From positions 1 through 5,844 of the forward strand of contig JANYAA010000377.1 of the NCBI GenBank assembly GCA_025355255.1: a DNA stretch of 5,844 nt, in the 5' to 3' direction. Positions within the stretch are counted from its first letter, which is position 1, and the number at the start of each line of letters is the position of its first letter. The translations under genes and the position numbers were made by a program. A model generated the notes under the pieces. The model saw nothing but the letters and a program-made list of their open reading frames with translations. It was not told where the DNA came from and made no database searches. Below, in pieces: positions 1-5,655 of this stretch. This DNA comes from Chloroflexota bacterium (GTDB taxonomy: Bacteria; Chloroflexota; Limnocylindria; Limnocylindrales; CSP1-4).

Positions 1-618
1 CGTGGAGGCGAACAGGCGCATGAGGGCGCGGTGCGCATTCTCGTCCGTGACATCGCTCTCGAGCACTTGACGGAGGGCCGCGATCGCCGCTCGATCGTCG
101 CCCTGCGCGTGCTCGAGGCGGCTGAGCTCCACGAGCAGCTCCCGGTGGAGGCGCGCCAGTTCCTCCCTCGGGACGGTCGTCCACTCGTCGAGTCGATCAC
201 TCCGCAGCAGCTCGCCCGAATAGGCGGCGATCGCCTCAGCGACCCTGTGCCGGTCGGTGTCTGCGCCGCGCGCGAGGCCGGCAAGTCTCCTGAAGCGGTC
301 CGTGTCGACGTCGATGGCTGCGTCAAGCGATACATGCTGCTCGACGATGCCGAGCGGCGACGGCAGCCCGAACGAAGCCATCTCGGCCTTGAGGAGGTGG
401 AGGCTCTTGAAGAGCTGGTGCAGCGCCTCTTCGGGGTCCAGTTCAGGCCACAGAGCCTCCGTCACCTGCTCCCGATGCAGACGGTGGCCGGGCGCCAGGG
501 CGACCAACTTGAGAAGGCTCTTGGCCCTGCCCCGCTTCCAAGTCTCATCGAGGACGATGCGCGAGCCGGCACGCAGGGCGAACTCGCCCAAGAGTTGGAG
601 GTCTGTCAGGGCTGCCAC
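1..618 (-). CDS. BTAD/SARP-type transcriptional regulator, N-terminal part (partial)
   Basis: The reverse complement of 618-1 gives 206 codons with no stop, and the frame continues past the left edge, so the 3' end is missing. Residues 1-95 look like the winged-helix DNA-binding domain of SARP/AfsR-type activators: a first strand LQLLGEFAL (7-15), then KSLLKLVALAPGHRLHRE (33-50) and the hallmark QVTEALWPELDPEEA (51-65). From about residue 100 (AIDVDTDRFRRLAGLA, then AIAAYSGELL) it continues as the bacterial transcriptional activation (BTAD) helical-repeat domain. The family binds promoter DNA; small members end after BTAD, while large ones add ATPase or TPR regions, and the window cannot tell which applies. 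I chose GTG 618 because it leaves only a few residues before the first strand. GTG 645 is an in-frame alternative, and the metallopeptidase TGA at 669-667 blocks anything further upstream. Target genes are unknown; the upstream metallopeptidase is a neighbour that may be co-transcribed. Confidence 0.82.
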   Translation of the reverse strand, partial: MAALTDLQLLGEFALRAGSRIVLDETWKRGRAKSLLKLVALAPGHRLHREQVTEALWPELDPEEALHQLFKSLHLLKAEMASFGLPSPLGIVEQHVSLDAAIDVDTDRFRRLAGLARGADTDRHRVAEAIAAYSGELLRSDRLDEWTTVPREELARLHRELLVELSRLEHAQGDDRAAIAALRQVLESDVTDENAHRALMRLFAST

Positions 619-625
619 GGTGGGA

Positions 626-631
626 AGCGTA
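626..631 (-). promoter_or_regulatory. Possible -10 box (TACGCT) for a leaderless start of the BTAD regulator
   Basis: On the minus strand TACGCT (TANNNT pattern) is followed by 7 nt and then GTG 618, and there is no Shine-Dalgarno sequence before that GTG. A TTGGGG lies 16 nt upstream as a weak -35. The match is loose and could be chance, but the geometry resembles that of two other genes in the window. Confidence 0.25.
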
Positions 632-666
632 TGACAAGGCCGCACGTCCCCAACGAACGGCTGGTG

Positions 667-1551
667 TCAGGGGTTGCCGGTGAACGTGTCGCAACCCGCT
701 GGGGACCCTGCCTTGTAGCCAGCGGTGAACCACTTCTGGCGCTGGGCGGATGAACCGTGGGTCCAGGTGTCGGGCGTGACCTGCCCCTGTGTCTCCTGCT
801 GGATCCGGTCGTCCCCCACAGCCGCCGCGGCATCGAGGGCATCTGCGATCTGCGCACTTGTGAGGGGCACGAGATAGCCGGTCGCGGCAGCGTTGCTCGC
901 CCAGACGCCTGCGTAGCAGTCGGCCTGGAGCTCGGTGCGGACCGACTGGCCGGCCTGGCCCGCCTGGCTCGTGCCGCCCGAGAGCGTTCCACTCAGATCC
1001 TGGACATGATGCCCGTACTCGTGGGCGAGGATGTACGCCTGCGCGAACGGGCCGCCCTTGGCGCCGAACTTTGAGCGGAGCTCGTCAAAGAACCCGCGAT
1101 CGATGTAGACGAACTTGTCGCTAGGGCAGTAGAACGGGCCGCTGGCCGACGATGCGACGCCGCAGCCCGTGTTCATCTGATCGGTGAAGAAGCGGGTCTT
1201 CGCTAAGACATACTGCTGGCCAGAGGCGGCGAACTCGCCGGTCCAGTAGGCCTGGATGCTGTTGACGTAGCCGACGACCCGGCAGTCCTCGATGGCGTTC
1301 GCGTCCGCGCCGGTCTTGCACTCGCTGGCGAGGGCGCTGCTGGCCGGCACAGGTTGCCCGCCGACCGTCTGGCCCACGAGACCGCCGATGGTCGCGCCCG
1401 TCTGAGGACTGCCGCCCAGGAGCACCCATACGAGCGTCACGATGATCCCGAGCCCGCCTCCGCCAGCGGCCAGGCCACGCCCACCGATCCGCGAGCTGCG
1501 GACGTCCTCAACCTGCGATGGATCGAGATTTGCGCCCGTATTGAACGTCAT
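667..1551 (-). CDS. Neutral zinc metallopeptidase, YpfJ-like (Zn_peptidase family)
   Basis: This is a 294-residue membrane-anchored metalloprotease. The N-terminus ([20 protein letters not shown]) and the Gly-rich stretch at 22-33 match the family's leader. One hydrophobic segment (about 33-47, [15 protein letters not shown]) probably anchors it with the catalytic domain outside the cytoplasm. The active site is HEYGH at 177-181 (HExxH, two zinc-binding His plus the catalytic Glu), followed by the conserved [12 protein letters not shown] (207-218), which probably supplies the third ligand, and THGSSAQR (264-271). Cysteines at 79, 90, 130, 142, 212 and 287 could form disulfides. The frame is open to 1626, but I chose ATG 1551 because GAGAGG lies 8 nt upstream and the family's N-terminus begins there. 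The physiological substrate of this family is not established. The BTAD regulator starts 48 bp after the stop. Confidence 0.9.
   Translation of the reverse strand: MTFNTGANLDPSQVEDVRSSRIGGRGLAAGGGGLGIIVTLVWVLLGGSPQTGATIGGLVGQTVGGQPVPASSALASECKTGADANAIEDCRVVGYVNSIQAYWTGEFAASGQQYVLAKTRFFTDQMNTGCGVASSASGPFYCPSDKFVYIDRGFFDELRSKFGAKGGPFAQAYILAHEYGHHVQDLSGTLSGGTSQAGQAGQSVRTELQADCYAGVWASNAAATGYLVPLTSAQIADALDAAAAVGDDRIQQETQGQVTPDTWTHGSSAQRQKWFTAGYKAGSPAGCDTFTGNP
671..697 (-). other. Stem-loop at the 3' end of the metallopeptidase gene
   Basis: GGGTTGC (671-677) and GCAACCC (691-697) form a perfect 7-bp inverted repeat with a 13-nt loop. It lies within the last codons of the metallopeptidase and ends one base before its stop. 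No T-run follows, so it is a poor intrinsic terminator. It could affect read-through into the regulator, or be chance in GC-rich coding DNA. Confidence 0.25.
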
Positions 1552-1640
1552 GTCATAAGCCTCTCGCCGGCGGACACGGGTCAGGGCAGCTCGCCGCGAC
1601 AACAACTTGGCCGTGGTCACCATCACGCACCGCGACTAGG

Positions 1641-1661
1641 GCGTCATGACTGCGCGTCATG
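1641..1661. repeat. 8-bp direct repeat GCGTCATG upstream of the metallopeptidase
   Basis: GCGTCATG occurs at 1641-1648 and 1654-1661, 13 bp apart; the first copy overlaps the palindrome GTCATGAC (1643-1650). It sits about 90-110 bp upstream of the metallopeptidase start, where an operator or promoter would be expected. I could not identify a convincing -35/-10 pair in this gap. Confidence 0.35.
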
Positions 1662-1665
1662 CCCG

Positions 1666-1691
1666 CGGAGAGCACGCCCATGCGCACTCCG
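1666..1691 (-). terminator. Candidate hairpin terminator after the toxin gene
   Basis: Read on the minus strand, CGGAG-T-GCGC, a 6-nt loop and GTGC-T-CTCCG form a hairpin: 5 bp, one T-T mismatch, 4 bp (including a G-T pair). It begins 10 nt after the PIN-toxin stop codon. There is no U-tract, so it may be a non-canonical terminator or a 3'-end stabilising hairpin that separates the toxin-antitoxin unit from the metallopeptidase. Confidence 0.35.
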
Positions 1692-1700
1692 GCCGCGCGG

Positions 1701-2126
1701 TCAGACGCGCAGCACCGGGACTCGCCCGCGCGAGCCGGCTGCTTCGAGGATTCGGTGGATGTCAACAGGGTCGCTGGTGAGGATCATTGAGCCGGGGACG
1801 GCCAGTGCTTCCAGCACGACAACGATGCCTGTTGTGCTCTCCACACCGCTCGATCGCTTGAGGCCTGCCACTTGGCGAGTCATAGCCGGCAACAATGAGA
1901 GCTCTACGTCGATCTTCTTGACGATCCGCTCCACCACCGCCGGCGCCCTGGCCCCGTCCAGCGCCTCAAGGACGACCAACGTTGGCACGACGATCAGCAG
2001 ACCGCGCTGCGAGGCAGTGAGCAGGTGCTGGTAGGCACGCGCGTCCCCACGCTCGAGAGCGATGAGCGCACCGGTATCCAGGACGAGCCGGGGCGCTACT
2101 CCCGGCGCGATGTCGCGGCTTCCCAT
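1701..2126 (-). CDS. vapC: PIN-domain toxin, VapC-like
   Basis: This 141-residue protein has the layout of a VapC ribonuclease toxin. The first strand LVLDTGALIALERGD (14-28) carries the first metal-binding acid D17. PTLVVLEAL (48-56) provides E54, and the C-terminal strand ILTSDPVDI (115-123) provides D119 and D122. Family members cleave specific RNAs with Mg2+ and are neutralised by the partner antitoxin. The canonical 'DAxxxA' motif that should supply a further acid aligns with ESTTGIVVVLEA (96-107), where the Asp position appears to be Thr99; activity may therefore be reduced. The start ATG 2126 overlaps the antitoxin 3' end by 31 bp, has GGCGGCGGA directly upstream, and has no other usable start before the first strand. 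The overlap implies co-translation with the antitoxin. The PIN assignment is firm; cleavage activity is not shown. Confidence 0.85.
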   Translation of the reverse strand: MGSRDIAPGVAPRLVLDTGALIALERGDARAYQHLLTASQRGLLIVVPTLVVLEALDGARAPAVVERIVKKIDVELSLLPAMTRQVAGLKRSSGVESTTGIVVVLEALAVPGSMILTSDPVDIHRILEAAGSRGRVPVLRV

Positions 2127-2332
2127 TCCGCCGCCACATCTGCGCGTGTCTCCTCTGAGACGGGCCCGCTGCTGGCCTCGTACTCGGCGTGGAGCTCGGC
2201 GACGCGGATTGCCTGCAGTCTCTGGGCCACGGCGTCATTCACGAAACGCGAGAAGCCGCGCTCGCCGGCGCGCTCTTCCGCCTGACGAGCGACGTCCTCG
2301 TCAAAGGCAACGGACTTCTTGCTGACGACCAT
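2096..2332 (-). CDS. vapB: Ribbon-helix-helix antitoxin, VapB-like
   Basis: This is a 78-residue antitoxin candidate for the overlapping PIN toxin. Residues 4-43 fit a ribbon-helix-helix DNA-binding fold: strand SKKSVAF (4-10), helix DEDVARQAEERAGE (11-24), turn, then helix SRFVNDAVAQRLQ (28-40). The acidic C-terminal half (GPVSEETRADVAAEW, 56-70) matches the toxin-wrapping tail typical of such antitoxins. ATG 2332 is supported by GGAAGGA about 9 nt upstream and by the fold beginning right after the start; the frame extends further upstream to 2704, but only antisense to the phosphodiesterase gene. RHH antitoxins normally bind their own promoter, alone or with the toxin, and a candidate promoter and palindrome lie 48-90 bp upstream. 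Confidence 0.82.
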   Translation of the reverse strand: MVVSKKSVAFDEDVARQAEERAGERGFSRFVNDAVAQRLQAIRVAELHAEYEASSGPVSEETRADVAAEWEAATSRRE

Positions 2333-2366
2333 CGCTGGCGATCCTTCCGCGGTGCCGAAGCAATCG

Positions 2367-2394
2367 TTGACAAATTTCCTACCGGCGGTACGAA
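2367..2394 (+). promoter_or_regulatory. Possible distal plus-strand promoter for the phosphodiesterase operon
   Basis: A perfect -35 hexamer TTGACA (2367-2372) is followed after 16 bp by TACGAA (2389-2394), a 4/6 match to the -10 consensus. It would give a leader of about 80 nt. It faces the vapBC promoter, and the two share the palindrome at 2380-2390. Confidence 0.35.
2380..2390. promoter_or_regulatory. Palindromic operator candidate TACCGGCGGTA
   Basis: TACCG-G-CGGTA is a perfect interrupted palindrome. It spans the predicted start point of the antitoxin transcript and also lies in or next to the spacer of the opposing plus-strand promoter candidate. This is the position expected for autoregulation by the RHH antitoxin. 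Binding is inferred. Confidence 0.4.
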
Positions 2395-2422
2395 TGGTAG
2401 ATCGATCACCGCCTTCGGTCAA
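2394..2422 (-). promoter_or_regulatory. Sigma-70-like promoter of the vapBC pair
   Basis: On the minus strand TTGACC (2422-2417) and TACCAT (2399-2394) are separated by exactly 17 bp. The predicted transcript start is near 2387, giving a 5' leader of about 55 nt before the antitoxin ATG. The palindrome GATCGATC (2400-2407) lies in the spacer. Confidence 0.55.
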
Positions 2423-2467
2423 GACAGTAGCCGTGCCTTGGCCGACCTGTCGCGGTCTGGGCGACCC

Positions 2468-2473
2468 TACAAT
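2468..2473 (+). promoter_or_regulatory. Proximal -10 box TACAAT giving a leaderless transcript
   Basis: TACAAT is 5/6 identical to TATAAT and lies 7 nt before ATG 2481, so transcription would start at or next to the A of the start codon. No Shine-Dalgarno sequence precedes the ATG. No good -35 lies at the usual distance. Confidence 0.5.
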
Positions 2474-2480
2474 CAGCGGC

Positions 2481-3278
2481 ATGGTTGTCGTCATCGCCCA
2501 CCGCGGCGCCCGGAGCCTCGCGCCCGAGAACACGCTCGCCGCCGCCCGCAGGGCGCACGCGCTCGGCGCTGACCTCTGGGAGACGGATGTCGCGGTCTCC
2601 GCCGATGGCCAGCTGTTCCTGATGCACGACGACGCGATGACGCGGACAACGGACGTGGCAGCCAAATTCCCCGATCGCGTGCCCGCGCCGTTCTCCACGT
2701 ACACCCTGGCCGAGATCCGGACGCTCGACGCGGGCTCGTTCTTCGAGCGCGACGACCCGTTTGGTCAGGTGGCCGCAGGCGCTGTCGATCCCGTCGAGCT
2801 TGCGGCCTTCGTCGGCGAGCAGGTGCCCACCCTCCGCGAGGCATTGGAGCTGACGCTCGCGCTGGACTGGCGCATGAACCTTGAGCTCAAGTGGCAGCCG
2901 AAGCCAAACGACACGGTCGATGTGGTGAGCGCCGTGCTGGCGCTGGCGGACGAGGTGGGTATCGGACCGGAGCACCTGCTGTTCTCATCGGCCCAGCACG
3001 GCTGGCTCAAGACCATCGCGCAGCGCCGGCCCGAGTTTGAGCTGCAGGCCCTCTTGGGCCTCTTCCCGCAGGACCCCATCGACTTCAGCGACCCGGCCTT
3101 CCACACGTTTAACCCGCGGATCACCCGGGTGTCGGCGGCAGAGCTGGCGCAGCAGCTGGCCCGCGGGGTCAGGATCAACCCGTACACCGTCAATGGGCCT
3201 GAAGCCATCGCCGAGCTGGTCGCGATTGGCATCACCGGTCTCATCACAGACTTCCCGCAGCGAGTAGGACGACGATGA
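2481..3278 (+). CDS. Glycerophosphodiester phosphodiesterase (GDPD), cytoplasmic type
   Basis: This 265-residue enzyme probably hydrolyses glycerophosphodiesters, the deacylated phospholipid head groups, to sn-glycerol 3-phosphate and an alcohol. It has the GDPD TIM-barrel motifs in order: AHRGAR (6-11) with H7 and R8, APENT (14-18), the metal-binding WETDVAVSADG (33-43) with E34 and D36, MHDD with H49, NLELKW (133-138) with E135 and K137, and INPYTVN (232-238) then ITDFP (255-259). Tyr235 stands where this family usually has Trp. No signal peptide is present, so it resembles the cytosolic UgpQ type rather than periplasmic GlpQ. The frame is open from 2319, but ATG 2481 puts the first barrel strand (VVVIAHRG) at the N-terminus, as in relatives, and follows a TACAAT box. 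Its TGA overlaps the ATG of the next gene, so the two are coupled. Confidence 0.92.
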   Translation: MVVVIAHRGARSLAPENTLAAARRAHALGADLWETDVAVSADGQLFLMHDDAMTRTTDVAAKFPDRVPAPFSTYTLAEIRTLDAGSFFERDDPFGQVAAGAVDPVELAAFVGEQVPTLREALELTLALDWRMNLELKWQPKPNDTVDVVSAVLALADEVGIGPEHLLFSSAQHGWLKTIAQRRPEFELQALLGLFPQDPIDFSDPAFHTFNPRITRVSAAELAQQLARGVRINPYTVNGPEAIAELVAIGITGLITDFPQRVGRR

Positions 3279-4144
3279 CCTCCCCCACAACGATGGCGCC
3301 GCTCCGCATCCTCATCGTCAACTGCTACCCGGCGGCCAGCCGCGAGAACTTCGACCGCTCCAACGTAGGGCATCCGCATGACCTGTTCCAGGCGTTCCTC
3401 CGTGCCGAGGCGCCCAACGCCAGCACCGAGATCGTGTACGTCGCGGATCCTGACTTCGCGCTGCCGGAAGGCACCACGATCAGCGACTTTGACGCGTTCA
3501 TCTGGACGGGGTCGGACCTGACCGTCTACCACACCGAGGACCCGCGGGTGGCCTCGCAGATCGCCTTCGCCAACGCGCTGATGGACGCGGGCGCCGTCTG
3601 CTGGGGCAGTTGCTGGGGTCTCCAGCTGGCTTCGCTGGTGGCGGGCGGCGAGGTGGCCGCCAACCCAAAGGGCCGCGAATGGGGTATTGCGCGTGGGATC
3701 CGGCTCACCGCTGACGCGGCCGCCGCGCCGATGCACGTTGGGAAGCCCGCGGTGTTTGACGCCTTCATCATGCATCTCGACGAGGTCACCCGGCTCCCCG
3801 ACGGCACGCCGCTGCTGGCCACCAACGAGCACACGCACATCCAGGCGGCCATCGTTGAGCGCGGGGATGCGGCCTTCTGGACCACGCAGTACCACCCCGA
3901 GTACAACCTGCACGAGATGGGCCGGCTCATCGCAGCGCGGGCCAAGGCGCTCGTGCGGGAGGGCTTCTTCCCAGACGAGGACTCGGTTGCGGTCTACGCC
4001 GCCAAGATGCGCGAGCTTGCCGCCAACCCGGACTCGGCCGAGCTGCGGGCGGATCTGCGCGTGGGCGACGATCTCATCGACCCGCAGATCCGGCAGGTTG
4101 AGCTGCGCAACTGGCTGAGACTCGTCGAGTCCCGGGCGAACTAG
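3275..4144 (+). CDS. Class I glutamine amidotransferase, GMP synthase-like, stand-alone
   Basis: This 289-residue protein has a complete class I (triad) glutaminase domain. The nucleophile elbow GSCWG (111-115) carries C113, and YHPEY (206-210) supplies H207 and E209. MHLDEVTRLPDGTPLLATN (166-184) is the conserved strand-loop before the catalytic His. Such domains release ammonia from glutamine for a synthetase; no ATP-pyrophosphatase domain is fused here and no obvious partner synthetase lies in the window, so the acceptor is unknown. Some GMP-synthase-like relatives act instead as gamma-glutamyl hydrolases. A C-terminal extension (about 230-289) is helical and charged and contains DDLIDPQIRQVELRNWL. 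ATG 3275 overlaps the phosphodiesterase TGA (ATGA) and has AGGA 5 nt upstream; ATG 3293 is a less likely alternative. Co-expression with the phosphodiesterase is strongly suggested. Confidence 0.88.
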   Translation: MTSPTTMAPLRILIVNCYPAASRENFDRSNVGHPHDLFQAFLRAEAPNASTEIVYVADPDFALPEGTTISDFDAFIWTGSDLTVYHTEDPRVASQIAFANALMDAGAVCWGSCWGLQLASLVAGGEVAANPKGREWGIARGIRLTADAAAAPMHVGKPAVFDAFIMHLDEVTRLPDGTPLLATNEHTHIQAAIVERGDAAFWTTQYHPEYNLHEMGRLIAARAKALVREGFFPDEDSVAVYAAKMRELAANPDSAELRADLRVGDDLIDPQIRQVELRNWLRLVESRAN

Positions 4145-4166
4145 AAGCACTGCGCTGTCAAAGCGA

Positions 4167-5072
4167 ATGCCGAAACGCTGCCTGCTGACCGTGCAACTCG
4201 CGCTACTGGGGGCGCTTGTCAGCGCCTGCGGCGGGATGACCGAAACTCCTGTCGTGCCGGGTCTGGTGCCGTCGCCGTCCCTGGCCCCCGCGCCATCGCA
4301 GTCCGCGAAGGCCTCGGCCCCGGTCGAGCCATCACCGTCTGCTGGCAGCTCCCCCAGTCACGCGAGCATCTGTCCCGGACGCATTGAGGTCGTCCGATCC
4401 ATGGGAACGCCTGTCGACGACAAGTCAACCGACTGGGCCGGCTACGCCGTGTCGTCGAGATCGACCCCGTTCACGTGCGTCGAAGCCACGTGGACGCAGC
4501 CAGCCGTCCTCTGCCAGGGGACGAGCCTCAAGGCGGTGGCGTTCTGGGTGGGGATCGGCGGTGTCGGACAGGCGGGCCTCGTGCAGACAGGCACGGAGAC
4601 CCAGTGCACCCACGGCTCGCCCGTGATCGCGGTCTGGCAGCAATCGCTGCCTCGGGAGCCGTATGCGGTGGTGATGGACCTCGCCGTGGCTGTCGGTGAT
4701 CGCGTCCACGCGATGGTGCTCGCCGGCAGCCGCTCGTCCTACATCCTTACGGTCGAGAACCTGACCAGCGGGGCCACCGCAAGCGCCACAGCTGTGAACA
4801 AGACGGTCAATCCAACCACGGCCGAGTGGATCACCGAGGCGCCGACCCTCGGTTGCCCGGCCCACTGCTCCGTCGCGACGCTGCCGGACTTTGGAACCGT
4901 GACCTTCAGCGGCGTATCGACCACCATCGGCGGGGTCAACGGGCCTTTCGACGCAGCCGGCCTCGTGCACACGCGGACGACCCTCGCAACTGCCGCCGGG
5001 ATCACTCGCGCCAGCGTCTCTGCCACCGGCAAGGACGGACGCTCCTTCGCGGTGACCTGGGAGCGGCCGTAG
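4167..5072 (+). CDS. G1-family (eqolisin-like) glutamic endopeptidase, predicted lipoprotein
   Basis: This is a 301-residue secreted protease. Residues 1-21 form a lipoprotein signal peptide: basic MPKR, hydrophobic LLTVQLALLGALVSA, lipobox VSAC with C21. A Pro/Ser/Ala linker (about 25-66) follows, suited to holding the domain off the membrane. The catalytic domain starts at TDWAGYAV (88-95) and follows the eqolisin order: FTCVEATWTQP (102-112), AFWVGIGG (125-132), LVQTGTE (138-144), TVENLTSG (195-202), TTAEWITEAP (217-226) and DFGTVTFSG (241-249). By alignment with fungal scytalidoglutamic peptidase (from memory), the catalytic pair would be Q140 and E220, both present. Known members work at acidic pH. 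Extra cysteines at 69, 104, 116, 147, 230 and 234 may form disulfides. ATG 4167 starts 22 bp after the amidotransferase stop and has only a weak ribosome site, so expression may depend on the upstream genes. The substrate is unknown. Confidence 0.87.
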   Translation: MPKRCLLTVQLALLGALVSACGGMTETPVVPGLVPSPSLAPAPSQSAKASAPVEPSPSAGSSPSHASICPGRIEVVRSMGTPVDDKSTDWAGYAVSSRSTPFTCVEATWTQPAVLCQGTSLKAVAFWVGIGGVGQAGLVQTGTETQCTHGSPVIAVWQQSLPREPYAVVMDLAVAVGDRVHAMVLAGSRSSYILTVENLTSGATASATAVNKTVNPTTAEWITEAPTLGCPAHCSVATLPDFGTVTFSGVSTTIGGVNGPFDAAGLVHTRTTLATAAGITRASVSATGKDGRSFAVTWERP

Positions 5073-5095
5073 CAAGCGCCCGCTAACGGCCGTTC
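5061..5095. terminator. Shared bidirectional hairpin between convergent genes
   Basis: GAGCGGCCGTAGC (5061-5073) pairs with GCTAACGGCCGTTC (5082-5095): 13 pairs including one G-U, one bulged A, and an 8-nt loop. Both stop codons (TAG ending at 5072 on plus, TAG starting at 5085 on minus) lie in the stem. It can fold from either transcript. There is no T-run on either side, so termination is inferred from position and stem strength. Confidence 0.5.
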
Positions 5096-5643
5096 ACCCA
5101 CTCTTGGCGTGTCAGCGCATATTCCACGTCGCCCAGCTCCCCGCCTTCGATGCGGTCCGGCCAGGGCTGGTGAAAGACGCGGATGAAGCGGAGCCCCGCC
5201 TTCTCCATGACGCGCCATGAGGCGCGGTTCGCCACCATCGTCGTGGCATACACGCGGCGGGCGCCGAGGTCCTCAAAGGCTTTGCGGATCAGGGCGCGGC
5301 TCCCCTCCGTCGCGTAGCCGTGGCCCCACACGGCTGCGATCAGCCGATATCCCAACTCTGGCTCGTCCTCGGGGTCTTTCTCCCGCGGACGGAGGTGGAA
5401 CCAGCCGAGGAACTTGCCAGTGTCTTTCTCGATCGCCGCCCAGAACCCGTAGCGGTCGCCCGCCTCGTAATAGGCCAGCCACCACGGCAGGTAGTCGTCG
5501 CGCATCTCGTCGCGTAGCGTGGACCGTCCGCCGTTGATGTAGCGCATGACGGCGGGGTCCGCGTCGAGCGCCGTGAGCTCGTCAAGATCGTCAGCGGTGA
5601 ACCGGCGCAAGATCAGGCGCTCGGTCTCGAGGTAGACGCTCAT
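5083..5643 (-). CDS. GNAT family N-acetyltransferase, RimJ/RimL type
   Basis: This 186-residue protein has the Acetyltransf_3 layout. It begins with the typical LETERLILRRFTADDLDEL (5-23). GFWAAIEKDTGKFLGWFHL (66-84) holds the central strands. The acetyl-CoA motif A region ELGYRLIAAVWGHGYATEGS (95-114) contains the pyrophosphate-binding loop, and VANRASWRVMEKAGLRF (137-153) is the conserved Asn/Ser helix near the C-terminus. The family transfers acetyl from acetyl-CoA to an amine, such as protein N-termini or small molecules; the acceptor cannot be read from sequence. ATG 5643 lies right before the family's N-terminal motif and 6 nt after a TAGCAT box, with no Shine-Dalgarno sequence. It is transcribed toward the peptidase gene and has no operon partner in the window. 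Confidence 0.9.
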   Translation of the reverse strand: MSVYLETERLILRRFTADDLDELTALDADPAVMRYINGGRSTLRDEMRDDYLPWWLAYYEAGDRYGFWAAIEKDTGKFLGWFHLRPREKDPEDEPELGYRLIAAVWGHGYATEGSRALIRKAFEDLGARRVYATTMVANRASWRVMEKAGLRFIRVFHQPWPDRIEGGELGDVEYALTRQEWVNGR

Positions 5644-5649
5644 GAGGGC

Positions 5650-5655
5650 ATGCTA
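5650..5655 (-). promoter_or_regulatory. -10 box TAGCAT for the acetyltransferase, leaderless geometry
   Basis: On the minus strand TAGCAT (4/6 to consensus, TANNNT) ends 6 nt before ATG 5643, so a transcript would begin at or next to the start codon. There is no purine-rich ribosome site and no clear -35. Confidence 0.4.

Noticed and set aside
31..753. A 240-codon plus-strand open frame
   Set aside because: It matches no family I recognise, while its reverse complement reads as a clear winged-helix/BTAD regulator and the end of the metallopeptidase.
1546..1552. Third copy of CGTCATG, at the metallopeptidase start codon
   Set aside because: It is formed by the start codon and the next codon and lies about 90 bp from the other two, so it is likely coincidental.
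1552..1626. N-terminal extension of the metallopeptidase frame
   Set aside because: The family leader begins at residue 26 of the extended frame, and GAGAGG stands 8 nt before ATG 1551.
1354..2034. A 226-codon plus-strand open frame across the metallopeptidase 5' end and the toxin
   Set aside because: It spans two real minus-strand genes and a regulatory gap, and it has no recognisable domain.
2319..2480. N-terminal extension of the phosphodiesterase frame
   Set aside because: The extra 54 codons lie in the promoter region and overlap the antitoxin start; the family N-terminus and the TACAAT box support ATG 2481.
2765..4150. A 461-codon minus-strand open frame, the longest in the window
   Set aside because: It lies antisense to the phosphodiesterase and amidotransferase, both with intact catalytic motifs; its translation is Arg/Gly/Val-rich without domain motifs, as expected from GC-rich antisense frames.
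4425..5075. A 216-codon minus-strand open frame opposite the G1 peptidase
   Set aside because: The plus strand carries a signal peptide and all eqolisin blocks; the minus frame is a low-information shadow.
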